Of a stretch of 64,000 nt of DNA, positions 16,999-25,463 are shown piece after piece. The notes under the pieces were generated by a model. It saw nothing but the letters and a program-made list of their open reading frames with translations, searched no databases and had not been told where the DNA came from. A program made the translations under genes and the position numbers. Positions within the stretch are counted from its first letter, which is position 1; each line of letters opens with the position of its first letter. Source of the stretch: Paraburkholderia sp. (GTDB lineage: Bacteria > Pseudomonadota > Gammaproteobacteria > Burkholderiales > Burkholderiaceae); NCBI RefSeq assembly GCF_028283785.1, contig NZ_JAPWKB010000020.1, forward strand, positions 186,001-250,000. Reading direction: 5' to 3'.

Positions 16999-19860
16999 AT
17001 GATGAAGCAATTCCAGTCGAACTCTTATCTGTTCGGCGGCAACGCTCCGTACGTAGAAGAAATGTACGAGACGTATCTCGATAATCCGGCGTCAGTGCCC
17101 GAGAACTGGCGTAGCTATTTCGACGCGTTGCAGAACGTCCCTGCATCGGATGGCAGTGCTGCCAACGACGTGGCCCACGGCCCGATCGTCGAATCGTTTG
17201 CTCAACGGGCCAAGGCGAACGCCTTTATCCCGCGCACGGCTGCCGGCGGTGAAGATCTCACTACCGCACGCAAGCAGGTTTTCGTGCAATCCCTGATTGG
17301 CGCATATCGGTTCCTCGGCTCGCAATGGGCCAACCTCGATCCCCTGAAGCGCCGCGAACGTCCCGCTATCCCCGAACTTGAACCTGCGTTCTACGACTTC
17401 AATGAAGCCGATATGGACCAGACGTTCAACGCGAACAACCTGTATTTCGGTTTCGAACAGGCTTCGCTGCGCGATATCGTGAAGGCGTTGCGCGACACGT
17501 ACTGCGGCACGATCGGCGCCGAGTACATGTACATCAGCGATCCGGAACAGAAGCGCTGGTGGAAAGAGAAGCTCGAATCGATCCGTTCCACGCCGAATTT
17601 CTCGAACGAGAAGAAAAAGCACATCCTGAATCGCCTGACGGCTGCTGAAGGCCTCGAGCGCTTCCTGCACACCAAGTACGTCGGTCAGAAGCGCTTCTCG
17701 CTCGAAGGCGGCGAGAGCTTCATCGCGTCGATGGACGAAGTGGTCCGTCACGGCGGCGCGCAGGGTGTCCAGGAAATCGTGATCGGCATGGCCCACCGCG
17801 GCCGTCTGAACGTGCTGGTCAATACGCTCGGCAAGATGCCGGCCGACCTCTTCGCTGAATTCGAAGGCAAGCACGTCGACGACCTGCCGGCTGGCGACGT
17901 CAAGTACCACAAGGGCTTCTCGTCGGACGTGTCGACGGAAGGCGGCCCGGTTCACCTGTCGCTCGCATTCAACCCGTCGCACCTGGAAATCGTGAACCCG
18001 GTGGTCGAAGGTTCGGCGAAGGCCCGGATGGACCGTCGCGGCGACGACAGCGGCGTGCAGGTTCTGCCGGTGCAGATCCACGGCGACGCGGCCTTCGCAG
18101 GCCAGGGCGTCGTGATGGAAACGCTGAACCTCGCGCAAACGCGCGGTTACGGCACGCACGGCACGCTGCACATCGTCATCAACAACCAGATCGGTTTCAC
18201 GACGTCCGACCCGCGCGACTCGCGCTCGACGTTGTACTGCTCGGACGTCGTCAAGATGATCGAAGCGCCGGTTCTGCACGTGAACGGTGACGATCCCGAA
18301 GCCGTCGTTCTGGCGACGCAGCTGGCTATCGACTTCCGGATGCAGTTCCACAAGGACGTCGTCGTCGACATCGTCTGTTTCCGCAAGCTGGGTCACAACG
18401 AGCAGGACACGCCGGCTGTCACGCAGCCGCTGATGTACAAGACGATCGCCAAGCACCCGGGCACGCGCGCGCTGTACGCTGAAAAGCTGGTGCAGCAAGG
18501 CGTGATCACGGCAGCCGAAGGCGACGAATTCGTCAAGGCGTACCGCAAGGCGATGGACGAAGGTCACCACACGGTCGACCCGGTTCTGTCGAACTACAAG
18601 AGCAAGTACGCGGTGGACTGGGTTCCGTTCCTGAACCGCAAGTGGACCGACGCAGCCGACACGGCCGTGCCGCTCGCCGAACTGAAGCGCCTCGCCGAGC
18701 GCGTCACCACGGTGCCGGAAAACTTCAAGGTTCACCCGCTGGTCGAGCGCGTTCTCAACGACCGTCGCGCGATGGGCCGTGGTGAAGCGAAGCTCGACTG
18801 GGGCATGGGCGAACACCTGGCATTCGCGTCGCTGGTCGCGTCGGGCTATGCAGTGCGCCTGACCGGTCAGGACTCGGGCCGCGGCACGTTCACGCACCGT
18901 CACGCGGTGCTGCACGATCAGAACCGCGAACGCTGGAACGACGGCACGTACGTGCCGCTGCAGAACATCGCCGAAGGTCAGGCGAAGTTCAACGTGATCG
19001 ACTCGGTGCTGTCGGAAGAAGCGGTGCTGGGCTTCGAATACGGTTACTCGACCGCTGAACCGAATACGTTCGTCGCGTGGGAAGCGCAGTTCGGCGACTT
19101 CGTCAACGGCGCGCAAGTCGTGATCGACCAGTTCATCTCGTCGGGCGAAGTGAAGTGGGGCCGCGTGTCGGGTCTCACGATGCTGCTGCCGCACGGCTAC
19201 GAAGGTCAGGGTCCGGAGCACTCGTCGGCACGTATCGAGCGTTTCCTGCAACTGTGCGCAGACCACAACATGCAGGTCGTTCAGCCCACCACGCCGGCGC
19301 AGATTTTCCATCTGTTGCGTCGTCAGATGATCCGCCTGTTCCGCAAGCCGCTGATCGTCGCTACGCCGAAGTCGCTGCTGCGTCACAAGGAAGCGGTTTC
19401 GGATCTGTCGGAACTGGCGAAGGGTTCGTTCCAGCCGGTGATCGGCGAAGTGGACGAAACGATCGAAGCGAAGAAGGTCAAGCGCGTGGTCGTCTGCTCG
19501 GGTCGCGTGTACTACGACCTGTTGGCGCATCGCCGCGAAGTGAAGTCGAACGACGTCGCGATCGTGCGTATCGAACAGCTGTATCCGTTCGCGCACAAGC
19601 AGTTCGAAGCGGAAATCAAGAAGTACGACAACGTGACCGAAGTGGTCTGGGTGCAGGACGAGCCGCAAAATCAGGGCCCGTGGTTCTACATCGAGCACCA
19701 CCTGAAGGAAGGCATGAAGGAAGGCCAGAAGCTCGCGTACAGCGGCCGTCCGGCTTCCGCATCGCCGGCTGTCGGCTACTACGCGAAGCACTACGAGCAG
19801 CAGAAGGCGCTGATCGAAGGGGCATTCGGCCGTCTGAAGAGCGCATCGATCGCTAAATAA
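16999..19860 (+). CDS. odhA: 2-oxoglutarate dehydrogenase E1 component
   Basis: Thiamine-diphosphate enzyme that decarboxylates 2-oxoglutarate in the TCA cycle. With the start at 16999 it is 953 residues, normal for the family, and begins MMKQFQSNSYLFGG after AAAGGTGAG. The start 63 bases upstream would add a non-conserved stretch. The N-terminal YLDNPASVPENWRSYFD motif binds E2. The ThDP motif is GDAAFAGQG near residue 361 with INNQIGFTT, and GMGEHLAFASL and GYEGQGPEHSSARIERFLQL follow. First gene of odhA-odhB-lpdA. Confidence 0.96.
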   Translation: MMKQFQSNSYLFGGNAPYVEEMYETYLDNPASVPENWRSYFDALQNVPASDGSAANDVAHGPIVESFAQRAKANAFIPRTAAGGEDLTTARKQVFVQSLIGAYRFLGSQWANLDPLKRRERPAIPELEPAFYDFNEADMDQTFNANNLYFGFEQASLRDIVKALRDTYCGTIGAEYMYISDPEQKRWWKEKLESIRSTPNFSNEKKKHILNRLTAAEGLERFLHTKYVGQKRFSLEGGESFIASMDEVVRHGGAQGVQEIVIGMAHRGRLNVLVNTLGKMPADLFAEFEGKHVDDLPAGDVKYHKGFSSDVSTEGGPVHLSLAFNPSHLEIVNPVVEGSAKARMDRRGDDSGVQVLPVQIHGDAAFAGQGVVMETLNLAQTRGYGTHGTLHIVINNQIGFTTSDPRDSRSTLYCSDVVKMIEAPVLHVNGDDPEAVVLATQLAIDFRMQFHKDVVVDIVCFRKLGHNEQDTPAVTQPLMYKTIAKHPGTRALYAEKLVQQGVITAAEGDEFVKAYRKAMDEGHHTVDPVLSNYKSKYAVDWVPFLNRKWTDAADTAVPLAELKRLAERVTTVPENFKVHPLVERVLNDRRAMGRGEAKLDWGMGEHLAFASLVASGYAVRLTGQDSGRGTFTHRHAVLHDQNRERWNDGTYVPLQNIAEGQAKFNVIDSVLSEEAVLGFEYGYSTAEPNTFVAWEAQFGDFVNGAQVVIDQFISSGEVKWGRVSGLTMLLPHGYEGQGPEHSSARIERFLQLCADHNMQVVQPTTPAQIFHLLRRQMIRLFRKPLIVATPKSLLRHKEAVSDLSELAKGSFQPVIGEVDETIEAKKVKRVVVCSGRVYYDLLAHRREVKSNDVAIVRIEQLYPFAHKQFEAEIKKYDNVTEVVWVQDEPQNQGPWFYIEHHLKEGMKEGQKLAYSGRPASASPAVGYYAKHYEQQKALIEGAFGRLKSASIAK

Positions 19861-19875
19861 CCCATAGAACCGAAC

Positions 19876-19899
19876 CGGGAAAGCGCATGCGCTTTCCCG
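19876..19899. repeat. 24-base perfect palindrome between odhA and odhB
   Basis: CGGGAAAGCG and CGCTTTCCCG flank CATG. No T-run follows, so it is more likely an mRNA-stability or partial-attenuation hairpin between the operon genes than a terminator. Confidence 0.65.
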
Positions 19900-19972
19900 T
19901 ACCGCGTTTGAAAGGTTCATGCACGGTCCGCAGACGGTTCGTTGTCACCAGATACGTTTCAGGAAAATCACA

Positions 19973-21244
19973 ATGGCTATTGTAGAAGTCAAGGTTCCCC
20001 AGCTTTCGGAGTCGGTTTCGGAAGCCACGATGCTGCAGTGGAAGAAGAAGCCCGGCGAGGCTGTCGCGCAAGACGAAATCCTCATCGAAATCGAGACCGA
20101 TAAGGTCGTGCTGGAAGTCCCGGCCCCGTCGGCCGGCGTGCTCGCACAAGTCATCTGCAACGACGGCGACACCGTCGTGGCCGATCAGGTGATCGCAAAG
20201 ATCGACACCGAAGGCAAGGCCGGCGAAGCCGCCGTCGAAGCCGAAGTCAAGCCCGCACCGGTCGCAGCACCGGCGCCCGCAGCCGCAACGGCTGCCGCTG
20301 GCGCGTCCACGGCGTCGTCGCCGGCCGCCACGAAGCTGATGGCTGAACAGAATCTGTCGTCGTCGGACGTCGCAGGCACGGGCCGCGACGGCCGCATCAC
20401 GAAGCAGGACGTGCTGGGCGCAGCGGGCTCGACCCCTGCCGCTCCGGCCGCCAAGGCACCGGCACCGGCCGCCGCACCGAAGGCTGCCAAGCCGTCGCTG
20501 CCGGACGTCAAGGCCCCGACTTCCGCCGACCAGTGGCTGAAGGACCGCCCGGAACAGCGCGTGCCGATGTCGCGTCTGCGCGCACGTATCGCCGAGCGTC
20601 TGCTGGAATCGCAGCAAACCAACGCCATCCTGACCACGTTCAACGAAGTGAACATGGCGCCGGTGATGGATCTGCGCAGCAAGTACAAGGACAAGTTCGA
20701 GAAGGAACATGGCGTGAAGCTGGGCTTCATGTCGTTCTTCGTGAAGGCGGCCGTTCACGCGCTGAAGAAGTACCCGCTGGTCAACGCATCGATCGACGGT
20801 AACGACATCGTCTATCACGGCTACTTCGACATCGGTATCGCAGTCGGTTCGCCGCGCGGTCTGGTGGTGCCGATCCTGCGTAACGCCGACCAGATGAGCC
20901 TCGCGGACATCGAGAAGAAGATTGCCGAATTCGGCCAGAAGGCCAAGGACGGCAAGCTGTCGATCGAAGAAATGACGGGCGGCACGTTCTCGATCTCGAA
21001 CGGTGGTGTGTTCGGTTCGATGCTGTCGACGCCGATCATCAACCCGCCGCAATCCGCAATCCTGGGCGTGCACGCCACCAAGGAACGTGCGGTCGTCGAA
21101 AACGGCCAGATCGTGATCCGCCCGATGAACTACCTCGCGATGTCGTACGACCACCGTATCATCGACGGCCGCGAAGCGGTGCTGTCGCTGGTCGCGATGA
21201 AGGATGCGCTGGAAGACCCGGCTCGTCTGCTGCTCGACCTGTAA
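19973..21244 (+). CDS. odhB: 2-oxoglutarate dehydrogenase E2, dihydrolipoyl succinyltransferase
   Basis: Core of the complex; transfers succinyl from lipoate to CoA. Of 423 residues, a lipoyl domain (1-78) has the lipoylated Lys in EIETDKVVLEVPAP, near 43. An Ala/Pro linker, the E3-binding domain (about 118-152, GTGRDGRITKQDVLG) and the catalytic domain with SYDHRIIDGREAV (His near 395, Asp near 399) follow. ATG 19973 follows AGGAAA and begins MAIVEVKVPQLSESV; an upstream in-frame start is unlikely. Confidence 0.97.
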   Translation: MAIVEVKVPQLSESVSEATMLQWKKKPGEAVAQDEILIEIETDKVVLEVPAPSAGVLAQVICNDGDTVVADQVIAKIDTEGKAGEAAVEAEVKPAPVAAPAPAAATAAAGASTASSPAATKLMAEQNLSSSDVAGTGRDGRITKQDVLGAAGSTPAAPAAKAPAPAAAPKAAKPSLPDVKAPTSADQWLKDRPEQRVPMSRLRARIAERLLESQQTNAILTTFNEVNMAPVMDLRSKYKDKFEKEHGVKLGFMSFFVKAAVHALKKYPLVNASIDGNDIVYHGYFDIGIAVGSPRGLVVPILRNADQMSLADIEKKIAEFGQKAKDGKLSIEEMTGGTFSISNGGVFGSMLSTPIINPPQSAILGVHATKERAVVENGQIVIRPMNYLAMSYDHRIIDGREAVLSLVAMKDALEDPARLLLDL

Positions 21245-21293
21245 TTCAACGTACTTGCCACCATCTAGGTGGCACAGCAACTGTTTGAACCGG

Positions 21294-21327
21294 ACGGCGC
21301 GCACCATGAAGCATGGCCGCGCGCCGT
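21294..21327. repeat. Inverted repeat between odhB and lpdA
   Basis: ACGGCGCGC (21294-21302) and GCGCGCCGT (21319-21327) form a perfect 9-bp stem. A smaller hairpin, TGCCACC with GGTGGCA, lies at 21255-21274. Neither has a T-run. They sit in the 104-base gap and could trim or stabilise the mRNA between the two genes. Confidence 0.55.
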
Positions 21328-21348
21328 TCTGTCATCGAAAGGATTCTC

Positions 21349-22779
21349 ATGTCCAAGGAATTTGACGTCGTCGTGATCGGTGCCGGTCCCGGCGGCTATA
21401 TCGCGGCTATCCGCGCTGCGCAACTCGGCAAGACGGTTGCGTGTATCGAGAAGTGGAAGAACCCGGCCGGCACATTGAAGCTCGGCGGCACGTGCCTGAA
21501 CGTCGGTTGCATCCCGTCGAAGGCGCTGCTGGCGTCGTCGGAAGAATTCGAAAACGCGTCGCATCACCTGGCCGACCACGGCATTTCCGTGGAAAACGTC
21601 AAGGTCGATATCGCGAAGATGCTGGCCCGCAAGGAAAGCATCGTCGAGAAGATGACCAAGGGTATCGAATTCCTGTTCCGCAAGAACAAGATCACGTGGC
21701 TCAAGGGTCACGGCAAGTTTGCCGGCAAGACCGACGCAGGCGTGCAGATCGAAGTGTCGGGCGAAGGCGAAGCCGAAGTCGTCACCGCGAAAAACGTGAT
21801 CATCGCGACGGGTTCGAAGGCGCGTCATCTGCCGAACATCCCGGTCGACAACAAGATCGTCGCCGACAACGAAGGCGCACTGACGTTCGACTCCGTGCCG
21901 AAGAAGCTCGCCGTGATCGGCGCGGGCGTGATCGGTCTGGAACTCGGTTCGGTGTGGCGTCGTCTGGGCGCGGACGTGACCGTGCTCGAAGCGCTGCCGG
22001 AATTTCTCGGCGCGGCTGACGTGTCGCTGGCGAAAGAAGCGGCCAAGCAGTTCAAGAAGCAGGGTCTGGACATCCACGTCGGCGTGAAGGTCGGCGAGAT
22101 CAAGACGACCGACAGCAGCGTGTCGATTGCGTACACGGACAAGGACGGCAACGCGCAGACGCTGGACGCGGACCGCCTGATCGTGTCGATCGGCCGCGTG
22201 CCGAACACCGACAACCTCGGCCTCGAAGCGATCGGCCTGAAGGCGAACGAACGCGGCTTCATCGACGTCGACGACCATTGCGCGACGTCGGTGCCGAACG
22301 TGTACGCGATCGGCGACGTGGTGCGTGGCCCGATGCTCGCGCACAAGGCCGAAGACGAAGGCGTGCTGGTCGCCGAAATCATCGACGGCCAGAAGCCGCA
22401 CATCGACTACAACTGCGTTCCGTGGGTGATCTACACCGAACCGGAAATCGCGTGGGTCGGCAAGACGGAACAGGCGCTGAAGGCCGAAGGCCGCGAGATC
22501 AAGACGGGCCAGTTCCCGTTCATGGCGAACGGCCGCGCGTTGGGCATCAATAAGGCGGACGGTTTCGTCAAGATGATCGCCGACGCGAAGACCGACGAAC
22601 TGCTCGGCGTGCACATCATCTCGGCAAACGCATCGGACCTGATCGCGGAAGCCGTGGTGGCGATGGAATTCAAGGCTGCGTCGGAAGACCTCGGCCGCAT
22701 TTGCCATCCGCACCCGTCGTTGTCGGAAGTGATGCGTGAAGCTGCGCTGGCTGTCGACAAGCGCGCGCTGAACATGTAA
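21349..22779 (+). CDS. lpdA: Dihydrolipoyl dehydrogenase (E3)
   Basis: FAD-dependent disulfide oxidoreductase that reoxidises lipoate in the 2-oxoglutarate dehydrogenase complex. The 476 residues have the FAD motif VVIGAGPGGYIAAIRAAQLG, the redox disulfide GGTCLNVGCIPSKALL (about 45-61), the NAD motif AVIGAGVIGLELGSVWRRLG, and the active-site HPHPSLSE near 454. ATG 21349 follows AAAGGA; the longer N-terminal reading lacks support. Confidence 0.96.
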   Translation: MSKEFDVVVIGAGPGGYIAAIRAAQLGKTVACIEKWKNPAGTLKLGGTCLNVGCIPSKALLASSEEFENASHHLADHGISVENVKVDIAKMLARKESIVEKMTKGIEFLFRKNKITWLKGHGKFAGKTDAGVQIEVSGEGEAEVVTAKNVIIATGSKARHLPNIPVDNKIVADNEGALTFDSVPKKLAVIGAGVIGLELGSVWRRLGADVTVLEALPEFLGAADVSLAKEAAKQFKKQGLDIHVGVKVGEIKTTDSSVSIAYTDKDGNAQTLDADRLIVSIGRVPNTDNLGLEAIGLKANERGFIDVDDHCATSVPNVYAIGDVVRGPMLAHKAEDEGVLVAEIIDGQKPHIDYNCVPWVIYTEPEIAWVGKTEQALKAEGREIKTGQFPFMANGRALGINKADGFVKMIADAKTDELLGVHIISANASDLIAEAVVAMEFKAASEDLGRICHPHPSLSEVMREAALAVDKRALNM

Positions 22780-22816
22780 TGCCTGCGGTCTTCGGACCGC
22801 ATTCGCATCACAGACC

Positions 22817-22850
22817 GAAGGCGGGCGGGGTGAATCCCTCCCGCCTTCTT
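22817..22850 (+). terminator. Probable terminator of the odh operon
   Basis: GAAGGCGGG (22817-22825) and CCCGCCTTC (22840-22848) form the stem, with inner CGGGG/CCC pairing, followed by TTCATTTG. The T-run is imperfect, so some readthrough into zapE is possible. Confidence 0.6.
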
Positions 22851-22890
22851 CATTTGTCGTACCCACGCTTTACCGCAGGCCGTACCCAAG

Positions 22891-23988
22891 ATGAACGTCA
22901 CCGAATACTACGAAAAAGAGCTGCAGACGCGCGGCTACACATCGGACCCGGCGCAACGCGCGGCGGTCGATCGTCTGCAGCAGTGTTTCGAAGAGTGGAC
23001 CGAATACAAGTCGCGCCGCTCGAATGCGTTCAAGAAACTGCTGATCCGCCCGGACCTGCCGCGCGGCGTCTACATGTGGGGCGGCGTGGGGCGTGGCAAG
23101 AGCTTCCTGATGGACAGCTTTTTCACGGTGGTGCCGTTGCATCGCAAGACGCGTCTGCACTTTCACGAGTTCATGCGCGAAGTGCATCGTGAACTGGAAG
23201 ACCTGAAAGGCCAGTCCGATCCGCTCGACGAACTCGCGCGACGTATCGCGAAGCGTTATCGGATGATCTGTTTCGACGAATTCCACGTGTCCGATATCGC
23301 GGACGCGATGATTCTTTACCGTCTGCTCGACAAGCTGTTCGAGAACGGCGTGCAGTTCGTGATGACGTCCAACTACGCGCCCGACACGCTGTATCCGGAC
23401 GGCTTGCATCGCGACCGGATGCTGCCCGCCATCGAACTGCTCAAGAGCAAGCTCGACGTGGTGAACGTCGATGCCGGTATCGATTACCGGCAGCGCACGC
23501 TGGCGCAGGTCGAGGTCTATCACACGCCGCTCGGCGCCGCCGCCGACAAGTCCCTGCGCGACGCGTTCGGCCGTCTGGCCGCCGTGCCCGACGAGAGTCC
23601 GCTGCTGCATATCGAGAAGCGCGAACTGAAGGCGTTGCGCAAGGCCGACGGCGTGGTCTGGTTCGACTTCGCGACGCTGTGCGGCGGTCCGCGCTCGCAA
23701 AACGATTACCTCGAACTGGCGAGCCGTTTCCACGCGGTGGTGCTGTCGGACGTGCCGCAGATGACGCCGCGCATGCAGTCGGAGGCGCGCCGCTTCACGT
23801 GGCTGATCGACGTGTTCTACGACCACAAGGTCAAGCTGCTGATGTCGGCCGCGGTGCCGCCGGAAGAACTGTATATCGACGGTCCAATGGCCAACGAATT
23901 CACGCGGACGGTGTCGCGGATCGTCGAAATGCAGTCGAAGGAATATCTGGATACGCCGCGCCGGATCGTCGATACGTCGTTGACCTGA
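22891..23988 (+). CDS. zapE: Cell division protein ZapE (AFG1-family ATPase)
   Basis: P-loop ATPase of the AFG1/ZapE family that modulates the FtsZ ring in E. coli. The 365 residues carry Walker A MWGGVGRGKSFLMDSFF near residue 70, HFHEFMREVH, Walker B MICFDEFHVSDIADAM, a sensor region TSNYAPDTLYPDGLHRDRMLP, and WFDFATLCGGPRSQNDYLELA near the C-terminus. It lies 111 bases after lpdA in the same orientation, probably as a separate or readthrough transcript. Confidence 0.94.
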   Translation: MNVTEYYEKELQTRGYTSDPAQRAAVDRLQQCFEEWTEYKSRRSNAFKKLLIRPDLPRGVYMWGGVGRGKSFLMDSFFTVVPLHRKTRLHFHEFMREVHRELEDLKGQSDPLDELARRIAKRYRMICFDEFHVSDIADAMILYRLLDKLFENGVQFVMTSNYAPDTLYPDGLHRDRMLPAIELLKSKLDVVNVDAGIDYRQRTLAQVEVYHTPLGAAADKSLRDAFGRLAAVPDESPLLHIEKRELKALRKADGVVWFDFATLCGGPRSQNDYLELASRFHAVVLSDVPQMTPRMQSEARRFTWLIDVFYDHKVKLLMSAAVPPEELYIDGPMANEFTRTVSRIVEMQSKEYLDTPRRIVDTSLT

Positions 23989-24162
23989 GCGCGCCCTGTG
24001 CCTGTCCGGGCGTGTTCGCGAAAGTCCTTTTGCGATAAGTCGCGCACGCCGCACCCGATACGGCGGGGCCTCAAGCACAATTTCAGGATTCGGACTGGTC
24101 TTATATTCCGGCTTTTGGTGAGCCTTTATCTTCTCCTCACGGTTCTGTCAAAGGAGAAGTTA

Positions 24163-24609
24163 ATGACCCCGTATCGTGATATCAACGACGAAGAATGGCA
24201 ACGCGTGTCGGCGCTGCTTCCTGAACTGCGACCGCGTTCGGAGTTGCGTGGCCGGCCGCTCGCGAATACGCGCTCGGTGCTCAACGGCGTACTGTGGGTG
24301 ATGTACAGCGGCGCGACGTGGTCCGCCATGCCCCGCAAATACCCGTCGTATCAAACGTGTCATCGCCGCTTCAAGGCCTGGTATGAATCGGGGGTGTTGC
24401 GTCGGGTGGTGGACCAGTTGTTCGGCGAAGATAGCGCGGCATTGTGCGCATTGATGGAGGCGCGAATGCGCTCGCATCCCAGCGTCGACGAAAAAGCCGA
24501 AGGCGCGTCCGACACCCCGCCGCCGCGGCCCACTTACGGACGCACACCGGTCAAACCGACGCTGCCGCCGCCGTTCACGTATAACAATCCGTTCAAACAC
24601 GCGGCGTGA
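24163..24609 (+). CDS. Stand-alone IS5-type transposase N-terminal domain protein (DUF4096-like)
   Basis: A 148-residue protein starting at ATG 24163 after AAAGGAGAAG. Residues 1-85 resemble the N-terminal domain of IS4/IS5 transposases (INDEEWQRVSALLPE, GRPLANTRSVLNGVLWVMYS, GATWSAMPRKYPSYQTCHRR). The DDE catalytic domain is absent. Instead a Pro-rich tail ends in PFTYNNPFKHAA. No terminal inverted repeats or flanking target duplication were found. It may be a domesticated DNA-binding protein or an old transposase remnant; the intact start, strong RBS and own terminator favour a kept gene. Confidence 0.75.
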   Translation: MTPYRDINDEEWQRVSALLPELRPRSELRGRPLANTRSVLNGVLWVMYSGATWSAMPRKYPSYQTCHRRFKAWYESGVLRRVVDQLFGEDSAALCALMEARMRSHPSVDEKAEGASDTPPPRPTYGRTPVKPTLPPPFTYNNPFKHAA

Positions 24610-24623
24610 TGGTGTCCGCCCGC

Positions 24624-24641
24624 TGAGCGACGCGTCGCTCA
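24624..24641. repeat. 18-bp perfect palindrome TGAGCGACGCGTCGCTCA
   Basis: The palindrome lies just after the transposase-like gene and 5 bases before the terminator stem. It has no loop, so it is more like a protein-binding site than a terminator. Confidence 0.6.
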
Positions 24642-24646
24642 AAACA

Positions 24647-24683
24647 AACCGGCCGTACGAGTAAATCGTCGGCCGGTTTTTTA
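24647..24683. terminator. Bidirectional terminator
   Basis: AACCGGCC (24647-24654) and GGCCGGTT (24671-24678) form the stem, with GTACG/CGTC pairing inside and a T-run to 24683. It separates the convergent transposase-like and DUF2147 genes. Confidence 0.8.
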
Positions 24684-24693
24684 TTGTGGATGC

Positions 24694-25179
24694 TTACTGC
24701 TGGCGAACCCACGTCTGCGACCGGCCGAGCAGCGCCACGCCGATATACCCGCGCACCACCAGCTTGTTGCCGCCGTCTTCCAGGTGCATCTTGCACTTGT
24801 ACAGCTTGCCGTTTTCCGGATCGAGAATGCGGCCGCCATCCCAGCCTTCGCTATCCTTTTTCATCTCGTCGATGATCGTCATGCCGAGGATCGGCTGGTC
24901 TTTGCGCGCGTCGGTGCAGGCGGTGCAGCGACGGTCGGGCTGATCGTTCGGACCGAGTCCCTTGATGACCTTGCCGCTCAGATTACCGCTGCCGTCCTGG
25001 CTGATCTGAACCAGCGCTTTCGGCTGGCCGGTGTGATCGTCGATGGTTTGCCAGGTGCCGATCGGCGTGCTGGTTTGCGCCATCGCGGTGACGGCGCTCG
25101 CGAGCAGCGCGGCAGCCAGCGCGACATGGCGCAACGAACGTTTCGAGCGGCTTGCAGCGCGGTGCGTGAAGTGGGGCAT
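24694..25179 (-). CDS. Exported DUF2147-family protein
   Basis: A 161-residue protein with a clear signal peptide (cleavage after AVTAMAQ, near residue 35) and a DUF2147 domain: GTWQTIDDHTGQPKALVQI, a CTAC cysteine pair, QPILGMTIIDEMKKD, GGRILDPENGKLYKC and VRGYIGVALLGRSQTWVR. The function of the family is unknown; members are small periplasmic or surface beta-rich proteins. It lies downstream of the TpsB gene on the same strand, 284 bases away, with a hairpin between, so co-transcription is uncertain. Confidence 0.88.
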   Translation of the reverse strand: MPHFTHRAASRSKRSLRHVALAAALLASAVTAMAQTSTPIGTWQTIDDHTGQPKALVQISQDGSGNLSGKVIKGLGPNDQPDRRCTACTDARKDQPILGMTIIDEMKKDSEGWDGGRILDPENGKLYKCKMHLEDGGNKLVVRGYIGVALLGRSQTWVRQQ

Positions 25180-25233
25180 CTGTCTTCCTCCTTGAGAAAG
25201 TCGTCACGATCGTGGTCGCGCGACATTGTGATG

Positions 25234-25258
25234 ACGGCCGCCTGGCAACGGCGGCCGT
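25234..25258 (-). repeat. GC hairpin between the TpsB and DUF2147 genes
   Basis: ACGGCCGCC (25234-25242) and GGCGGCCGT (25250-25258) make a 9-bp perfect stem with a 7-base loop. No T-run follows on either strand. A smaller inverted repeat, GTGTCC/GGACAC, lies at 25318-25339. Nothing else is recognised in 25180-25463. Confidence 0.5.
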
Positions 25259-25463
25259 GACGCGATGCAGGCGCATCGGGTCGTCCATCGGACCCAGGCA
25301 GAATACGTGAAAGTGCCGTGTCCGTTTGATAGTGGACACTCTAATCAGCGATCGCACGCGTGCCCGGCGACACATCGACGCGCATCGCGCGAAGAGGGCA
25401 TCACGCGGGCTTCCCGCCCGCCATCAAGCGGCCCGATCCAGCGCGATCCAACCCGCTTCGAAC

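Noticed and set aside
17092..19920. A 942-residue open frame opposite odhA
   Set aside because: Antisense shadow of odhA; no domain motif, RBS or signal peptide seen.
24163..24609. Complete insertion sequence
   Set aside because: No DDE domain, no terminal inverted repeats and no target-site duplication around it.
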